64,000 nucleotides of DNA from PXAP01 sp964520585 (GCA_964520585.1 CAZFOO010000009.1:1-64000); one strand, 5' to 3'. Shown: positions 34,740 to 44,178, counted from the stretch's first letter. Numbers and translations are program-made. Notes: generated by a model not told the origin, from the sequence alone.

Positions 34740-35216
34740 ATGAGAAAGTCGAAACCCAAAAAAAGAATTTTGCTGCCTGATCCGAAATATAGGGATACAG
34801 AGGTTACCCGTTTTGTTAATAATATGATGTACCAGGGCAAAAAAAGCCTTGCATTCAATATTTTTTACGATGCTCTGAATATTGTTGAGCAAAAAACAAA
34901 AGAGACCGGGAAAACACCACTGGAGGTATGGAGGAAGGCTCTTGAGAATATTACTCCTGCGGTTGAGGTCAAAAGTCGCCGTGTTGGTGGGGCTACCTTT
35001 CAGGTGCCACAGGAAGTCCGGGCGGAGAGAAAAGTTTCAATCAGCATGAAAAATATGATAATGTTTTCTCGGAAACGCGCAGGAAAAACCATGGCCGACA
35101 AACTGGCTGCTGAAATAGTAGCTGCCTATAATGAAGAAGGTGGAGCTTTTAAAAGGAAAGAAGACATGCATCGTATGGCCGATGCAAATAAGGCTTTTGC
35201 CCATTTCAGATTTTAA
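34740..35216 (+). CDS. rpsG: 30S ribosomal protein S7
   Basis: S7 nucleates assembly of the 30S head and touches the exit-site tRNA. The 158 residues are the normal bacterial length. Conserved blocks are MRKSKPKKR, NNMMYQGKKSLAFNIFYDAL and VGGATFQVPQEVR, with the C-terminal stretch NKAFAHFRF. Second gene of the operon, 47 nt before fusA. Confidence 0.99.
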   Translation: MRKSKPKKRILLPDPKYRDTEVTRFVNNMMYQGKKSLAFNIFYDALNIVEQKTKETGKTPLEVWRKALENITPAVEVKSRRVGGATFQVPQEVRAERKVSISMKNMIMFSRKRAGKTMADKLAAEIVAAYNEEGGAFKRKEDMHRMADANKAFAHFRF

Positions 35217-35263
35217 TGTATTTGAAATTCAAAAAAAGATAGAGAAGAGACACAGATCAATAG

Positions 35264-37369
35264 ATGGTAAATAGTCTGAAATATACGAGGAACATTGGTA
35301 TCATGGCGCATATCGATGCCGGCAAAACCACCACCACGGAGCGGATTTTGTATTATACCGGTATCACTCACCGGATGGGAGAGGTGCATGATGGTGCTGC
35401 TACAATGGACTGGATGGTGCAGGAGCAGGAGAGGGGAATTACTATTACTTCAGCCGCTACCACAGCTTTTTGGAAGCATAAAAACGAAGATTTTAAAATA
35501 AATATTATAGATACACCCGGTCACGTTGATTTTACCGTCGAGGTAGAACGTTCCCTGAGAGTGCTGGACGGTGCAGTCGCCGTGTTTTGTGCCGTTGGAG
35601 GCGTTGAGCCTCAGTCCGAAACAGTATGGAGACAAGCTGACAAATACAAGGTTCCGCGAATCGGGTTTGTCAATAAGATGGATCGTTCAGGAGCAGATTT
35701 TCTGTCTGTGGTTTCACAGATGCAGGAGAAGCTTGGAACCAATCCTGTTCCCCTGCAGATACCCATAGGAAGCGAAGATACATTTAGGGGAGTTATTGAT
35801 TTGATTGAAATGCATGCTGTTATCTGGAAGGAAGAACAGCTTGGCGTAACTTATGAACTCCAGGATATTCCCGGCGAAATGGCCGAAGAGGCTTCGGAAT
35901 GGAGGGGGCGTCTTATCGAATCCGTTGCAGAGGCAGATGATACAATTCTGGAGAAATATCTGGACGATGCCGGATCAATAACCAGTGAGGAATTGGTTGC
36001 CGCAATAAGAAAGGCTACTTTGCAGTTAATTGTAGTTCCTGTTATGTGTGGTTCGGCATTCAAGAATAAAGGTGTCCAGCGTTTACTGGATGCCGTTATT
36101 GATTTTTTACCTTCACCAATCGATATTGATGCGATAAAAGGGATCAATCCTAAAAACGATGAGTTAGTCGAGAGAAAACCCGATGCCGGCGAACCAATGG
36201 CCGCGCTTGCCTTTAAGATCGCAACCGATCCGTATGTCGGCCGACTGGCGTTTCTCCGGGTATACAGTGGCAGGATTGATGCAGGAAGCTATGTGCTAAA
36301 TGTACGTACCGGTAACAGAGAAAGGATTACCAGGCTGTACCAGATGCATGCCAATAAACAGAATCCCAAGGATTTTATTGAGGCCGGAGATATTGTTGCT
36401 GCAGTTGGATTTAAAGATCTGAGGACCGGTGATACTTTGTGTGATGAAAAGAAACCCGTTCTTCTTGAGTCTATCACTTTCCCGGAACCGGTTATTGGTG
36501 TGGCCGTTGAGCCAAAGACACAAAAAGATATGGATAAGCTTGGAATGGCCCTGAATAAGCTTTCCGAAGAAGATCCAACGTTCAAGGTAAATCACGATGA
36601 ACAATCGGGTCAGACTATTATCAATGGTATGGGCGAGTTGCACCTTGAGATTCTGGTTGATCGCCTGAAAAGAGAATTCAAGGTCGAATGTAACCAGGGA
36701 GCTCCCCAGGTTGCCTATAAGGAAGCCATCACCGGATCGATTCAGCACAGGGAGGTATTTAAGAAACAATCCGGAGGGCGTGGGAAATTTGCAGATATAA
36801 TAGTGAAAATATCTCCTGCTGATGAAGGCGAAACCGGACTTCAGTTTATTGACGAGGTTAAGGGCGGTAATATACCCAAAGAATATATTCCTGCCGTTCA
36901 GAAAGGGTTCGGTGAGGCAATGCAGAATGGAGTACTGGCCGGATATCCTGTAGAGAATCTTAAAGTTATACTGGTTGACGGATCTTTCCACAGCGTTGAT
37001 TCTGACAGCCTGTCATTTGAGATTGCCGCAAAACAGGCTTTCAGGCATGCACTGCCCAAAACAAAACCGGTGCTTCTTGAACCCGTAATGAAGGTTGAAG
37101 TAGTTACACCGGAAGAGTATATGGGTGATGTTATTTCGGATTTCAATAAACGCAGGGGACATGTCGAAAAAATGGAAAGCAAGGCGGGTGCAAGATTGAT
37201 ACGGGCCAAAGTTCCTTTATCAGAACAATTTGGTTATGTGACTGTACTAAGGACACTCACCTCCGGAAGAGCTACTTCGACAATGGAGTTCTCACATTAT
37301 GAACAGGTCAGTGGCGATCTGGCAAAAAAGATACTGGAAAGTTCAACAGGGAAAAAGGAATCAGCATAA
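35264..37369 (+). CDS. fusA: Elongation factor G (canonical)
   Basis: The 701-residue translocase has an intact GTPase: AHIDAGKTT (G1), QERGITI (switch I), DTPGHVDF with the catalytic His (G3) and NKMD (G4). Domain IV and V blocks (GGRGKFADI, EPVMKVEVVTPEEYMGDVISD) are typical. It drives tRNA-mRNA translocation and, with RRF, ribosome recycling. It contrasts with the degenerate EF-G2 encoded on the other strand 1.5 kb upstream. No tuf gene follows; rpsJ begins 10 nt later. Confidence 0.99.
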   Translation: MVNSLKYTRNIGIMAHIDAGKTTTTERILYYTGITHRMGEVHDGAATMDWMVQEQERGITITSAATTAFWKHKNEDFKINIIDTPGHVDFTVEVERSLRVLDGAVAVFCAVGGVEPQSETVWRQADKYKVPRIGFVNKMDRSGADFLSVVSQMQEKLGTNPVPLQIPIGSEDTFRGVIDLIEMHAVIWKEEQLGVTYELQDIPGEMAEEASEWRGRLIESVAEADDTILEKYLDDAGSITSEELVAAIRKATLQLIVVPVMCGSAFKNKGVQRLLDAVIDFLPSPIDIDAIKGINPKNDELVERKPDAGEPMAALAFKIATDPYVGRLAFLRVYSGRIDAGSYVLNVRTGNRERITRLYQMHANKQNPKDFIEAGDIVAAVGFKDLRTGDTLCDEKKPVLLESITFPEPVIGVAVEPKTQKDMDKLGMALNKLSEEDPTFKVNHDEQSGQTIINGMGELHLEILVDRLKREFKVECNQGAPQVAYKEAITGSIQHREVFKKQSGGRGKFADIIVKISPADEGETGLQFIDEVKGGNIPKEYIPAVQKGFGEAMQNGVLAGYPVENLKVILVDGSFHSVDSDSLSFEIAAKQAFRHALPKTKPVLLEPVMKVEVVTPEEYMGDVISDFNKRRGHVEKMESKAGARLIRAKVPLSEQFGYVTVLRTLTSGRATSTMEFSHYEQVSGDLAKKILESSTGKKESA

Positions 37370-37379
37370 AATTACTATA

Positions 37380-37685
37380 ATGAGTCAGAAAATCAGAATT
37401 AAATTAAAATCATACGATCATAACCTGGTGGATAAATCTACCGAGAAGATCGTTAAAACCGTAAAATCCACCGGTGCAATAGTCAGCGGACCCATTCCAT
37501 TACCGACTCATAAGAGGATATTTACAGTTTTACGTTCGCCTTTTGTGAATAAGAAAGCAAGAGAACAGTTTGAACTTAGTTCATACAAGCGTCTGCTTGA
37601 CATATACAGTTCAACTCCGAAAACAATTGATGCGCTGATGAAGCTTGAGTTGCCAAGCGGAGTTGAGGTTGAAATTAAAGTGTAA
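37380..37685 (+). CDS. rpsJ: 30S ribosomal protein S10
   Basis: S10 (101 residues) belongs to the 30S head and also takes part in transcription antitermination with NusB. ATG 37380 (MSQKIRIKLKSYDH) is the family start; the open frame extends upstream into fusA but that part is not coding in this frame. The conserved VSGPIPLPTHK and SPFVNKKAREQFE blocks are present. Starts the S10 section, 10 nt after fusA. Confidence 0.98.
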   Translation: MSQKIRIKLKSYDHNLVDKSTEKIVKTVKSTGAIVSGPIPLPTHKRIFTVLRSPFVNKKAREQFELSSYKRLLDIYSSTPKTIDALMKLELPSGVEVEIKV

Positions 37686-37706
37686 TTTTTTGTAAAACGA
37701 TATAAA

Positions 37707-38324
37707 ATGCCCGGATTAATTGGTAAAAAAATAGGAATGACCTCGGTTTTCGGTGAGGATGGAAAAAATATTCCCTGCACCGTAATAGAAGCCGGACCTT
37801 GTGTGGTTACTCAGGTCAAGACCAGGGAAAAGGATGGATATGATGCTGTTCAGCTCGCTTTTGATGACAGGAAAGAAAAATCCTGCAACAAACCATTACT
37901 TGGTCATTTTAAGAAAGCTAAGGCCAGTCCCAAAAAAAAGCTGCATGAATTTCATGGATTTACAGAAGACCTGAAACCAGGCGATCTTGTAACTGTTGAT
38001 CTGCTTAAAAACGATATCTGGCTTGATATAACCGGAGTTTCCAAAGGAAAAGGATTTCAGGGTGTAGTAAAAAGACACGGTTTTGGTGGAGTAGGACAGG
38101 CAACTCATGGTCAGCATAACCGGATGCGTGCTCCAGGGTCAATAGGCAGCTCTTCGTATCCTTCAAGGGTTTTTAAAGGTATGCGTATGGCCGGCCGTAT
38201 GGGGGGTGAGAACGTAATGATGATCTCTTTAAGAGTGGTAAAACTCATCCCTGAAAACAATATTTTGGTTGTAAAAGGGGCAGTGCCCGGAGCGAAAGGT
38301 TCATATTTAATTATTCAGCAATAA
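37707..38324 (+). CDS. rplC: 50S ribosomal protein L3
   Basis: L3 is an early assembly protein whose central loop reaches the peptidyl-transferase centre. 205 residues, starting MPGLIGKKIGMTSVF. The loop reads GSIGSSSYPSRVFKGMRMAGRMG, so the glutamine methylated in E. coli L3 by PrmB (GSIGQ) is absent. The stop overlaps the rplD start by one base, which suggests translational coupling. Confidence 0.98.
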   Translation: MPGLIGKKIGMTSVFGEDGKNIPCTVIEAGPCVVTQVKTREKDGYDAVQLAFDDRKEKSCNKPLLGHFKKAKASPKKKLHEFHGFTEDLKPGDLVTVDLLKNDIWLDITGVSKGKGFQGVVKRHGFGGVGQATHGQHNRMRAPGSIGSSSYPSRVFKGMRMAGRMGGENVMMISLRVVKLIPENNILVVKGAVPGAKGSYLIIQQ

Positions 38325-38953
38325 TGGAGTTAGCAGTATATAATATTAAAGGAGAGGAAACCGGCAAGAATGTCAACCTTAATGATGGTATTTTTGGAAT
38401 TGATCCGAATGATCATGCCATCTATCTTGACGTAAAGCAGTATCTGGCCAATATGCGTCAGGGAACTCATAAAACAAAAGAACGTTCCGAGGTTGCCGGA
38501 AGTACAAAAAAGATAAAAAGACAAAAAGGTACGGGAACTGCCCGTGCGGGAGATATTAAAAATCCTATATTCCGGGGGGGTGGACGGATCTTTGGTCCGA
38601 AACCTCATGAATACGGATTCAAGCTCAATAAAAAGGTTAAGAAGCTTGCAAGAAAATCAGCGTTGGCTTATAAGGCAGGGGCTGATGGTATCAGGGTGGT
38701 TGAGGATTTCAATCTGGATGCACCGAAAACAAAGGATTATATTGATTTTCTCAATAATATGAAAATTAATGAGAAAAAGTCACTTTTGGTTTTAACCGAA
38801 CAAAATAAAAACATATATTTGTCTTCCCGAAATTTGCAGGGCGCTAAAGTAGTAATAGCCTCTGAATTAACTACATATGACATCATGAACGCTTCTGTTT
38901 TGTTGCTTTTTGAAAGCTCTGTAGACGTTTTGGATAATATGTTAAGCAACTAG
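38324..38953 (+). CDS. rplD: 50S ribosomal protein L4
   Basis: L4 (209 residues) lines the peptide exit tunnel with an extended loop, here KIKRQKGTGTARAGDIKNPIFRGGG, the site of macrolide-resistance changes in other bacteria. In E. coli it also represses the S10 operon; whether that applies here is unknown. Overlaps rplC by one base; rplW follows after 13 nt. Confidence 0.98.
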   Translation: MELAVYNIKGEETGKNVNLNDGIFGIDPNDHAIYLDVKQYLANMRQGTHKTKERSEVAGSTKKIKRQKGTGTARAGDIKNPIFRGGGRIFGPKPHEYGFKLNKKVKKLARKSALAYKAGADGIRVVEDFNLDAPKTKDYIDFLNNMKINEKKSLLVLTEQNKNIYLSSRNLQGAKVVIASELTTYDIMNASVLLLFESSVDVLDNMLSN

Positions 38954-38966
38954 AAATTTTACTGAT

Positions 38967-39257
38967 ATGGATATTCTAAAAAAACCCATTATTACCGAAA
39001 AAATGACCGGACAAGGAGAAAAGCTCAACCGGTACGGGTTCATTGTCGATAAAAAGGCAAATAAATTGCAGATCAGAAAAGCCGTGGAGGAGATGTATGA
39101 TGTAACCGTTGCATCGGTCAATACAATCGTATACGGAGGAAAGGAAAAATCCAGGTATACCAAAACGGGTATGATAACAGGAAAGACAAGTTCATTCAAA
39201 AAAGCTATCATTACCCTGGCTGAAGGAGATACCATTGATTTTTACAGCAATATATAA
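38967..39257 (+). CDS. rplW: 50S ribosomal protein L23
   Basis: L23 (96 residues) sits at the tunnel exit and docks trigger factor and SRP. The start MDILKKPIITEKM and the core RYGFIVDKKANKLQIRKAVEE are typical. It is followed by a 70-nt gap before rplB, the largest gap in the S10 section, containing a small hairpin (39260-39276). Confidence 0.98.
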   Translation: MDILKKPIITEKMTGQGEKLNRYGFIVDKKANKLQIRKAVEEMYDVTVASVNTIVYGGKEKSRYTKTGMITGKTSSFKKAIITLAEGDTIDFYSNI

Positions 39258-39259
39258 CA

Positions 39260-39276
39260 GGATCATTTTTTGATCC
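39260..39276 (+). other. Small hairpin between rplW and rplB
   Basis: GGATCA-TTTTT-TGATCC forms a perfect 6-bp stem just behind the rplW stop codon. It is not followed by a T-run, so it is unlikely to be a full terminator; it could be an RNA processing or attenuation element. Confidence 0.5.
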
Positions 39277-39327
39277 ATATGCTGAACAGGAAGTTATTGT
39301 TTTATATACTTTATAGTTTTATTAATA

Positions 39328-40152
39328 ATGGCAGTACGTAAATTAAATCCGGTTACACCCGGTCAGCGACATAAGATAAAGTCCACCTTTGAGAATATAA
39401 CCACGGATAAACCCGAGAAGTCGCTTCTTGCTCCAATGAAGAAATCCGGGGGAAGAAACAATACCGGGAAAATGACCATGAGGTATGTGGGTGGCGGCCA
39501 CAAAAGACGTTACCGCGTCATTGATTTTAAAAGAAACAAAGATGGTATTCCTGCGATAGTGAAAACCATCGAATATGATCCGAACCGCTCTGCCCGGATA
39601 GCGCTGGTTGTCTACGCGGATGGAGAAAAGAGATATATAATTGCTCCTGCCGGACTGAAGGTGGGGCAGACTGTAAAATCAGGTAGTAATGTAGCTCCTG
39701 AAGTAGGAAATACATTATTTATTTCAGATATACCCTTAGGTACTGTTATACATAATATTGAGCTTGCCCCTGGAAGGGGAGCTTCATTATCAAGAAGTGC
39801 CGGATCATATGCACAACTCACCTCACGTGAAGGAAAATATGGTATTATTAAACTTCCTTCCGGTGAAATGAGAATGGTTATGGTTACATGCCGTGCTACA
39901 ATAGGCAGTGTTTCAAATGCTGATAATGCTCTTGAGGAATCAGGTAAGGCCGGAAGAAGCCGTTGGCTGGGCCGGCGACCAAGAGTGAGGGGTGTTGTTA
40001 TGAATCCGGTGGATCATCCCATGGGAGGTGGAGAAGGACGTGCCTCCGGAGGACATCCGCGTTCAAGAAACGGGATCCCTGCCAAGGGGTTTAAAACACG
40101 GACAAAGAATAAGGTTTCAAATAAGTATATTGTTGAGAAAAGAAAAAAATAA
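39328..40152 (+). CDS. rplB: 50S ribosomal protein L2
   Basis: L2 (274 residues) binds 23S rRNA near the peptidyl-transferase centre and joins the subunits. The block GVVMNPVDHPMGGGEGR with the conserved His is present. Start MAVRKLNPVTPGQRH. rpsS follows after 21 nt. Confidence 0.98.
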   Translation: MAVRKLNPVTPGQRHKIKSTFENITTDKPEKSLLAPMKKSGGRNNTGKMTMRYVGGGHKRRYRVIDFKRNKDGIPAIVKTIEYDPNRSARIALVVYADGEKRYIIAPAGLKVGQTVKSGSNVAPEVGNTLFISDIPLGTVIHNIELAPGRGASLSRSAGSYAQLTSREGKYGIIKLPSGEMRMVMVTCRATIGSVSNADNALEESGKAGRSRWLGRRPRVRGVVMNPVDHPMGGGEGRASGGHPRSRNGIPAKGFKTRTKNKVSNKYIVEKRKK

Positions 40153-40173
40153 TTCAGAAAATTATAGATAGTT

Positions 40174-40440
40174 ATGAGCCGCTCACTTAAAAAAGGCCCT
40201 TTTATAGATTTCAAGCTCGATAAACGGGTTTCAGATATGAACACTTCAGGGAAGAAAACAGTTTTAAAAACCTGGTCAAGAAGATCGATGATATCACCGG
40301 ATTTTGTCGGTCATACAATTGCTGTGCATAATGGCAATAAGTTTATTCCGGTTTATGTAACTGAAAATATGGTCGGACATAAGCTGGGCGAATTTTCACC
40401 TACGCGCATGTTCAGAGGGCATGGTGGAAAAAGGAAATAA
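40174..40440 (+). CDS. rpsS: 30S ribosomal protein S19
   Basis: S19 (88 residues) lies in the 30S head with S13. MSRSLKKGPFIDFKL and VGHKLGEFSPTRMFRGHGG are the family blocks. Followed by rplV after 37 nt. Confidence 0.98.
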   Translation: MSRSLKKGPFIDFKLDKRVSDMNTSGKKTVLKTWSRRSMISPDFVGHTIAVHNGNKFIPVYVTENMVGHKLGEFSPTRMFRGHGGKRK

Positions 40441-40477
40441 ATTTGAACATAAGAACGATTTAACATAATTGTTAGCG

Positions 40478-40894
40478 ATGGGATCCAGAAAACAAATACG
40501 AGCTCAGCAAATTAAAGAGGAAAAGAAAAACAAGGCATTTGCCATTTTGAGAAATTGCCCTACCTCTCCGCGCAAAATGCGGCTGGTTGCTGATATAGTC
40601 AGAGGAGAAGAGGTTAATAAGGCACTTGATACTTTAAAGTTCAGCTCAAAAGAGGCCTCCAAAAGAGTTGAAAAATTGCTGTTGTCAGCAATTTCCAACT
40701 GGCAGAATAAAAATGAAGGTGTCAGGATAGAGGACAGCCATCTGGTTGTTAAGGAAATTTTTGTCGGACAGGCAAGAACTCTTAAAAGACTCAGGCCTGC
40801 CCCCCAGGGAAGAGCGCATCGTATCAGGAAACGCTCCAATCATGTTACGCTCGTGCTGGACAAAATTGAACCGACAGAAATTAATACAAAATAA
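40478..40894 (+). CDS. rplV: 50S ribosomal protein L22
   Basis: L22 (138 residues) extends a loop into the exit tunnel. ATG 40478 (MGSRKQIRAQQ) is preferred over an in-frame TTG nine bases upstream. Core blocks are CPTSPRKMRLVADIVRG and RLRPAPQGRAHRIRKRSNHVT. rpsC follows after 6 nt. Confidence 0.97.
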   Translation: MGSRKQIRAQQIKEEKKNKAFAILRNCPTSPRKMRLVADIVRGEEVNKALDTLKFSSKEASKRVEKLLLSAISNWQNKNEGVRIEDSHLVVKEIFVGQARTLKRLRPAPQGRAHRIRKRSNHVTLVLDKIEPTEINTK

Positions 40895-40900
40895 TAGTCA

Positions 40901-41617
40901 ATGGGACAGAAAATTAATCCGATAAGTAACAGATTGGGTATCATCCGGGGTTGGGACTCCAACTGGTATGGAGGCAATGATTATTCAACCAAACTGATAG
41001 AAGATCATAAGATAAGGGAATATTTGAGCGCCAGGCTAGCAAAGGCCAGCATTTCAAAGATCATTATAGAGCGAACGCTAAAACTTATTACAGTCACCGT
41101 TAATACTGCAAGACCCGGTATTATTATTGGTAAGGGCGGACAGGAAGTTGACAAGCTAAAAGAGGAGCTCAAAAAGATCACAGAAAAAGATGTACAGATT
41201 AATATTTTTGAGATTAAACGACCTGAGCTGGATGCCACTATTGTGGCCAATAATCTGGCACGTCAGATAGAGGGTAAGATTTCATACAGGCGTGCAATAA
41301 AAATGGCTATTGCTTCAACTATGAGAATGGGCGCCGAAGGAATTAAAGTTCAGATAAGCGGCAGACTTGGTGGAGCTGAAATGGCCAGATCAGAGATGTA
41401 TAAAGAAGGCCGCACACCACTTCATACTCTTCGGGCGAACATTGATTATGCTTTGGCTGAAGCTCTTACAAAGGTGGGGTTGATAGGTGTTAAGGTGTGG
41501 ATATGCAACGGGGAGGTGTTTGGAAAGAGGGATCTCTCGCCCAATTTCGGATTGAGTACGACAGGTGCCGGCGATAAACCCAAAGACAGGGGTGGTTTTA
41601 AAAGAAGGAAAAAATAG
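40901..41617 (+). CDS. rpsC: 30S ribosomal protein S3
   Basis: S3 (238 residues) forms part of the mRNA entry tunnel. The KH domain has the GKGG loop in ARPGIIIGKGGQEVDKL, and the C-terminal domain has SGRLGGAEMARSE. A basic tail (KPKDRGGFKRRKK) ends the protein. rplP follows after 30 nt. Confidence 0.98.
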   Translation: MGQKINPISNRLGIIRGWDSNWYGGNDYSTKLIEDHKIREYLSARLAKASISKIIIERTLKLITVTVNTARPGIIIGKGGQEVDKLKEELKKITEKDVQINIFEIKRPELDATIVANNLARQIEGKISYRRAIKMAIASTMRMGAEGIKVQISGRLGGAEMARSEMYKEGRTPLHTLRANIDYALAEALTKVGLIGVKVWICNGEVFGKRDLSPNFGLSTTGAGDKPKDRGGFKRRKK

Positions 41618-41647
41618 TTTAACTGGATAGATTAAGATATTGTAATA

Positions 41648-42076
41648 ATGTTACAGCCAAAGAAAACAAAGTTCAGAAGGCAGCAAAAAGGTAAAATGAA
41701 GGGTAATGCCCAGCGTGGAAATCAGCTTGCCTTTGGATCATTCGGCATAAAGGCCCTTGAGGAATCATGGATTACCGGACGTCAGATAGAAGCTGCAAGA
41801 CAGGCGGTTACCCGTTACATGAAAAGGGAAGGCCAGATATGGATCAGGATATTTCCGGATAAACCCATTACCAAAAAACCTGCTGAAGTCCGCATGGGTA
41901 AAGGTAAAGGTGCTCCTGAAGCTTTCGTTGCTCCTGTCACACCCGGGCGTATTATTCTTGAGGCGGAAGGTGTTCCGGTTGAAGTTGCAAAAGAAGCTCT
42001 CAGGCTGGCAGCACAAAAATTACCTATTACAACCAAATTCATAGTACGGCGGGATTTTCCTGAAAAATTAAGTTGA
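41648..42076 (+). CDS. rplP: 50S ribosomal protein L16
   Basis: L16 (142 residues) organises the tRNA-binding side of the 50S subunit. MLQPKKTKFRRQQKGKMKG and VRMGKGKGAPEAFVAPV are family blocks; the latter contains the Arg hydroxylated in some bacteria. rpmC follows after 36 nt. Confidence 0.98.
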   Translation: MLQPKKTKFRRQQKGKMKGNAQRGNQLAFGSFGIKALEESWITGRQIEAARQAVTRYMKREGQIWIRIFPDKPITKKPAEVRMGKGKGAPEAFVAPVTPGRIILEAEGVPVEVAKEALRLAAQKLPITTKFIVRRDFPEKLS

Positions 42077-42112
42077 TTTAGATTATTCTGTACCAGACAA
42101 ATTTATTATATA

Positions 42113-42322
42113 ATGAAGATATCAGAGATAAAGGAATTGTCCACCAGCGATATAGAGGAAAGGATTGAGACTGAAAAAAGCCTTTTGGTTAAATTAAGAA
42201 TGAATCACGCAGTCTCACCACTTGATAATCCTTTGAAGATTCCTGCTACCAGAAGAAATATTGCCAGGTTAAAGACAGAATTGCGGCAGCGTATTCTTGA
42301 GGAGAAGCAAAACATAAAATAA
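42113..42322 (+). CDS. rpmC: 50S ribosomal protein L29
   Basis: L29 (69 residues) is a small two-helix protein at the exit tunnel beside L23. The sequence MKISEIKELSTSDIEERI and NPLKIPATRRNIARLKTEL fits the family. Followed by rpsQ after 34 nt. Confidence 0.96.
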   Translation: MKISEIKELSTSDIEERIETEKSLLVKLRMNHAVSPLDNPLKIPATRRNIARLKTELRQRILEEKQNIK

Positions 42323-42356
42323 CGTATAGCGTATTAAACTGATTTATACAGATCAA

Positions 42357-42611
42357 ATGGAAAGAAAATTAAGAAAAGAGCGAGACGGGGTTGTCATAAG
42401 CAATAAAATGGATAAGTCTATTGTGATAACTGTAGACCGCAGGGTCAAACATCCCATGTATGGTAAGTTCGTTAAGAAATCTACCAAATTGATGGCCCAT
42501 GACGAACAGAACAGCTGCAATATAGGCGATACTGTAAAAATAATGGAAACAAAGCCGCTGAGCAGAAACAAATGCTGGAGGCTAGTAGAAATAATTGAAA
42601 GAGCAAAATAG
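42357..42611 (+). CDS. rpsQ: 30S ribosomal protein S17
   Basis: S17 (84 residues) is a primary 16S rRNA binder with an OB fold. Blocks VISNKMDKSIVITVDR and KHPMYGKFVKKSTKLMAHDE are typical. rplN starts 2 nt after its stop, implying coupled translation. Confidence 0.97.
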   Translation: MERKLRKERDGVVISNKMDKSIVITVDRRVKHPMYGKFVKKSTKLMAHDEQNSCNIGDTVKIMETKPLSRNKCWRLVEIIERAK

Positions 42612-42613
42612 CC

Positions 42614-42979
42614 ATGATACAACAAGAAAGCAGATTAGCCGTAGCAGACAACAGTGGAGCCAAAGAGGTTCTTTGTATCCGGGTTTTGGGCGGCAGCGGT
42701 AAAAAATATGCAAAGGTTGGCGATAATATCATCGTTACTGTCAAAAATGCCATTCCTTCCGGAGAGATTAAAAAAGGTACCGTTAGCAAGGCGGTAGTGG
42801 TGCGCACAAAACATCAGATACGCAGAGACGACGGATCGTATATCCGTTTCGATGATAATGCCGTTGTTCTGCTGAACAATGTTGGTGAAATCAGGGGAAC
42901 ACGCATATTCGGGCCCGTACCGAGAGAACTTCGTGATAAATACATGAAGATTGTATCTCTTGCACCCGAAGTTTTATAA
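42614..42979 (+). CDS. rplN: 50S ribosomal protein L14
   Basis: L14 (121 residues) forms an intersubunit bridge with 16S rRNA. MIQQESRLAVADNSGAKE and the C-terminal GPVPRELRDKYMKIVSLAPEVL blocks are standard. rplX follows after 23 nt. Confidence 0.98.
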   Translation: MIQQESRLAVADNSGAKEVLCIRVLGGSGKKYAKVGDNIIVTVKNAIPSGEIKKGTVSKAVVVRTKHQIRRDDGSYIRFDDNAVVLLNNVGEIRGTRIFGPVPRELRDKYMKIVSLAPEVL

Positions 42980-43002
42980 TAAAATCAATAAAATTGAGAT
43001 TG

Positions 43003-43326
43003 ATGGGCAGAAAATACCATATTAAAAAAGGTGATACGGTTTATGTTGTATCAGGTGAATCAAGAGGGCAGCAGGGAAGAGTCCTTGATTTGCTTACTAA
43101 AGAAGGAAAAGCTATTGTGGAAGGTGTTAATATGGTTTCGCGCCATACTAAACCCAACGCGCAACATACACAAGGAGGAATTATTAAAAAAGAGGCTCCT
43201 ATCGATGTCTCCAACCTTATGCTTGTTGATCCGTCTACCGGCAAACCAACAAGGGTTGGAAGAAAATTAGATGAAAAAAATAAATTGGTACGTTATTCAA
43301 AAAAAACAGGGGAGGAAATTAAGTAA
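43003..43326 (+). CDS. rplX: 50S ribosomal protein L24
   Basis: L24 (107 residues) starts 50S assembly; it has the KOW motif (KKGDTVYVVSGESRGQQGRVLD). ATG 43003 (MGRKYHIKKGD) is preferred to an in-frame TTG at 42994. The stop overlaps the rplE start by one base. Confidence 0.97.
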   Translation: MGRKYHIKKGDTVYVVSGESRGQQGRVLDLLTKEGKAIVEGVNMVSRHTKPNAQHTQGGIIKKEAPIDVSNLMLVDPSTGKPTRVGRKLDEKNKLVRYSKKTGEEIK

Positions 43327-43883
43327 TGGATTATACGCCTTCACTTAAGAAAAAATACCTCGAAGAGGTTATACCTGCACTAACGAAAGAGTTCAAATAT
43401 AAGAGTGTGATGCAGGTTCCAAGATTGCAAAAGATTGTAATTAATCAGGGTGTCGGTCAGGCTGTGGCGGACAAGAAACTGATTGAGATTGCACAGTCTG
43501 AGCTTACGGCTATTGCCGGGCAAAAAGCTGTTCAGACAGTTTCAAGGAAAGATATATCAAACTTCAAGCTCAGGCGTGATATGCCTATTGGAGTGCGTGT
43601 TACACTGCGCAGGGAACGCATGTATGAATTTTTGGAAAGGCTTATCTCTGCTTCGTTGCCCAGGATTAGGGACTTTCGTGGTGTCAGTAATAAATTTGAC
43701 GGACGTGGTAACTATACTCTTGGTATTTCGGAACAGATTATATTTCCGGAGATAGATATAGACAAGATCAATAAGATACTGGGGATGGAAATAACGTTTG
43801 TTACCACTGCTCCTACTGATGAGGAAGGACTGGCCCTGCTTCGCGAGTTTGGAATTCCATTTAAGAACGCAAAAAAGAATTAA
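43326..43883 (+). CDS. rplE: 50S ribosomal protein L5
   Basis: L5 (185 residues) binds 5S rRNA and contacts the P-site tRNA. Blocks are MQVPRLQKIVINQGVGQAV, ITAI-like LTAIAGQKAVQT and RDFRGVSNKFDGRGNYTLG. Overlaps rplX by one base; rpsN starts 2 nt later. Confidence 0.98.
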   Translation: MDYTPSLKKKYLEEVIPALTKEFKYKSVMQVPRLQKIVINQGVGQAVADKKLIEIAQSELTAIAGQKAVQTVSRKDISNFKLRRDMPIGVRVTLRRERMYEFLERLISASLPRIRDFRGVSNKFDGRGNYTLGISEQIIFPEIDIDKINKILGMEITFVTTAPTDEEGLALLREFGIPFKNAKKN

Positions 43884-43885
43884 AT

Positions 43886-44155
43886 ATGGCAAAAGAGTCA
43901 ATGAAAGCACGCGAAAGGCGTCGTCAAAAACTGGTTGACCGTTACGCTGAAAAACGGGCGAAACTAAAAGAGGATGGTGATTATATAGGTTTGAGCCGGT
44001 TGCCACGTAACAGTAATCCAATAAGGCTGCATAACAGATGTAACCTTACCGGAAGGCCAAAGGGATATATCCGGCAATTTGGAGTGAGCAGGATCACTTT
44101 CAGGGAAATGGCTTCCAAGGGACTTATTCCCGGATTGAAGAAAGCAAGTTGGTAG
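43886..44155 (+). CDS. rpsN: 30S ribosomal protein S14 (zinc-less form)
   Basis: S14 (89 residues) of the C-minus class: only one cysteine (HNRCNLTGRPKGY) remains and the zinc-binding CxxC pairs of the short form are absent. The C-terminal FREMASKGLIPGLKKASW is typical. rpsH follows after 23 nt. Confidence 0.97.
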   Translation: MAKESMKARERRRQKLVDRYAEKRAKLKEDGDYIGLSRLPRNSNPIRLHNRCNLTGRPKGYIRQFGVSRITFREMASKGLIPGLKKASW

Positions 44156-44178
44156 TTAATATTTAAAATACAATAAAG

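Noticed and set aside
36296..36991. A 231-codon minus-strand frame inside fusA.
   Set aside because: Antisense to canonical EF-G; no features of its own.
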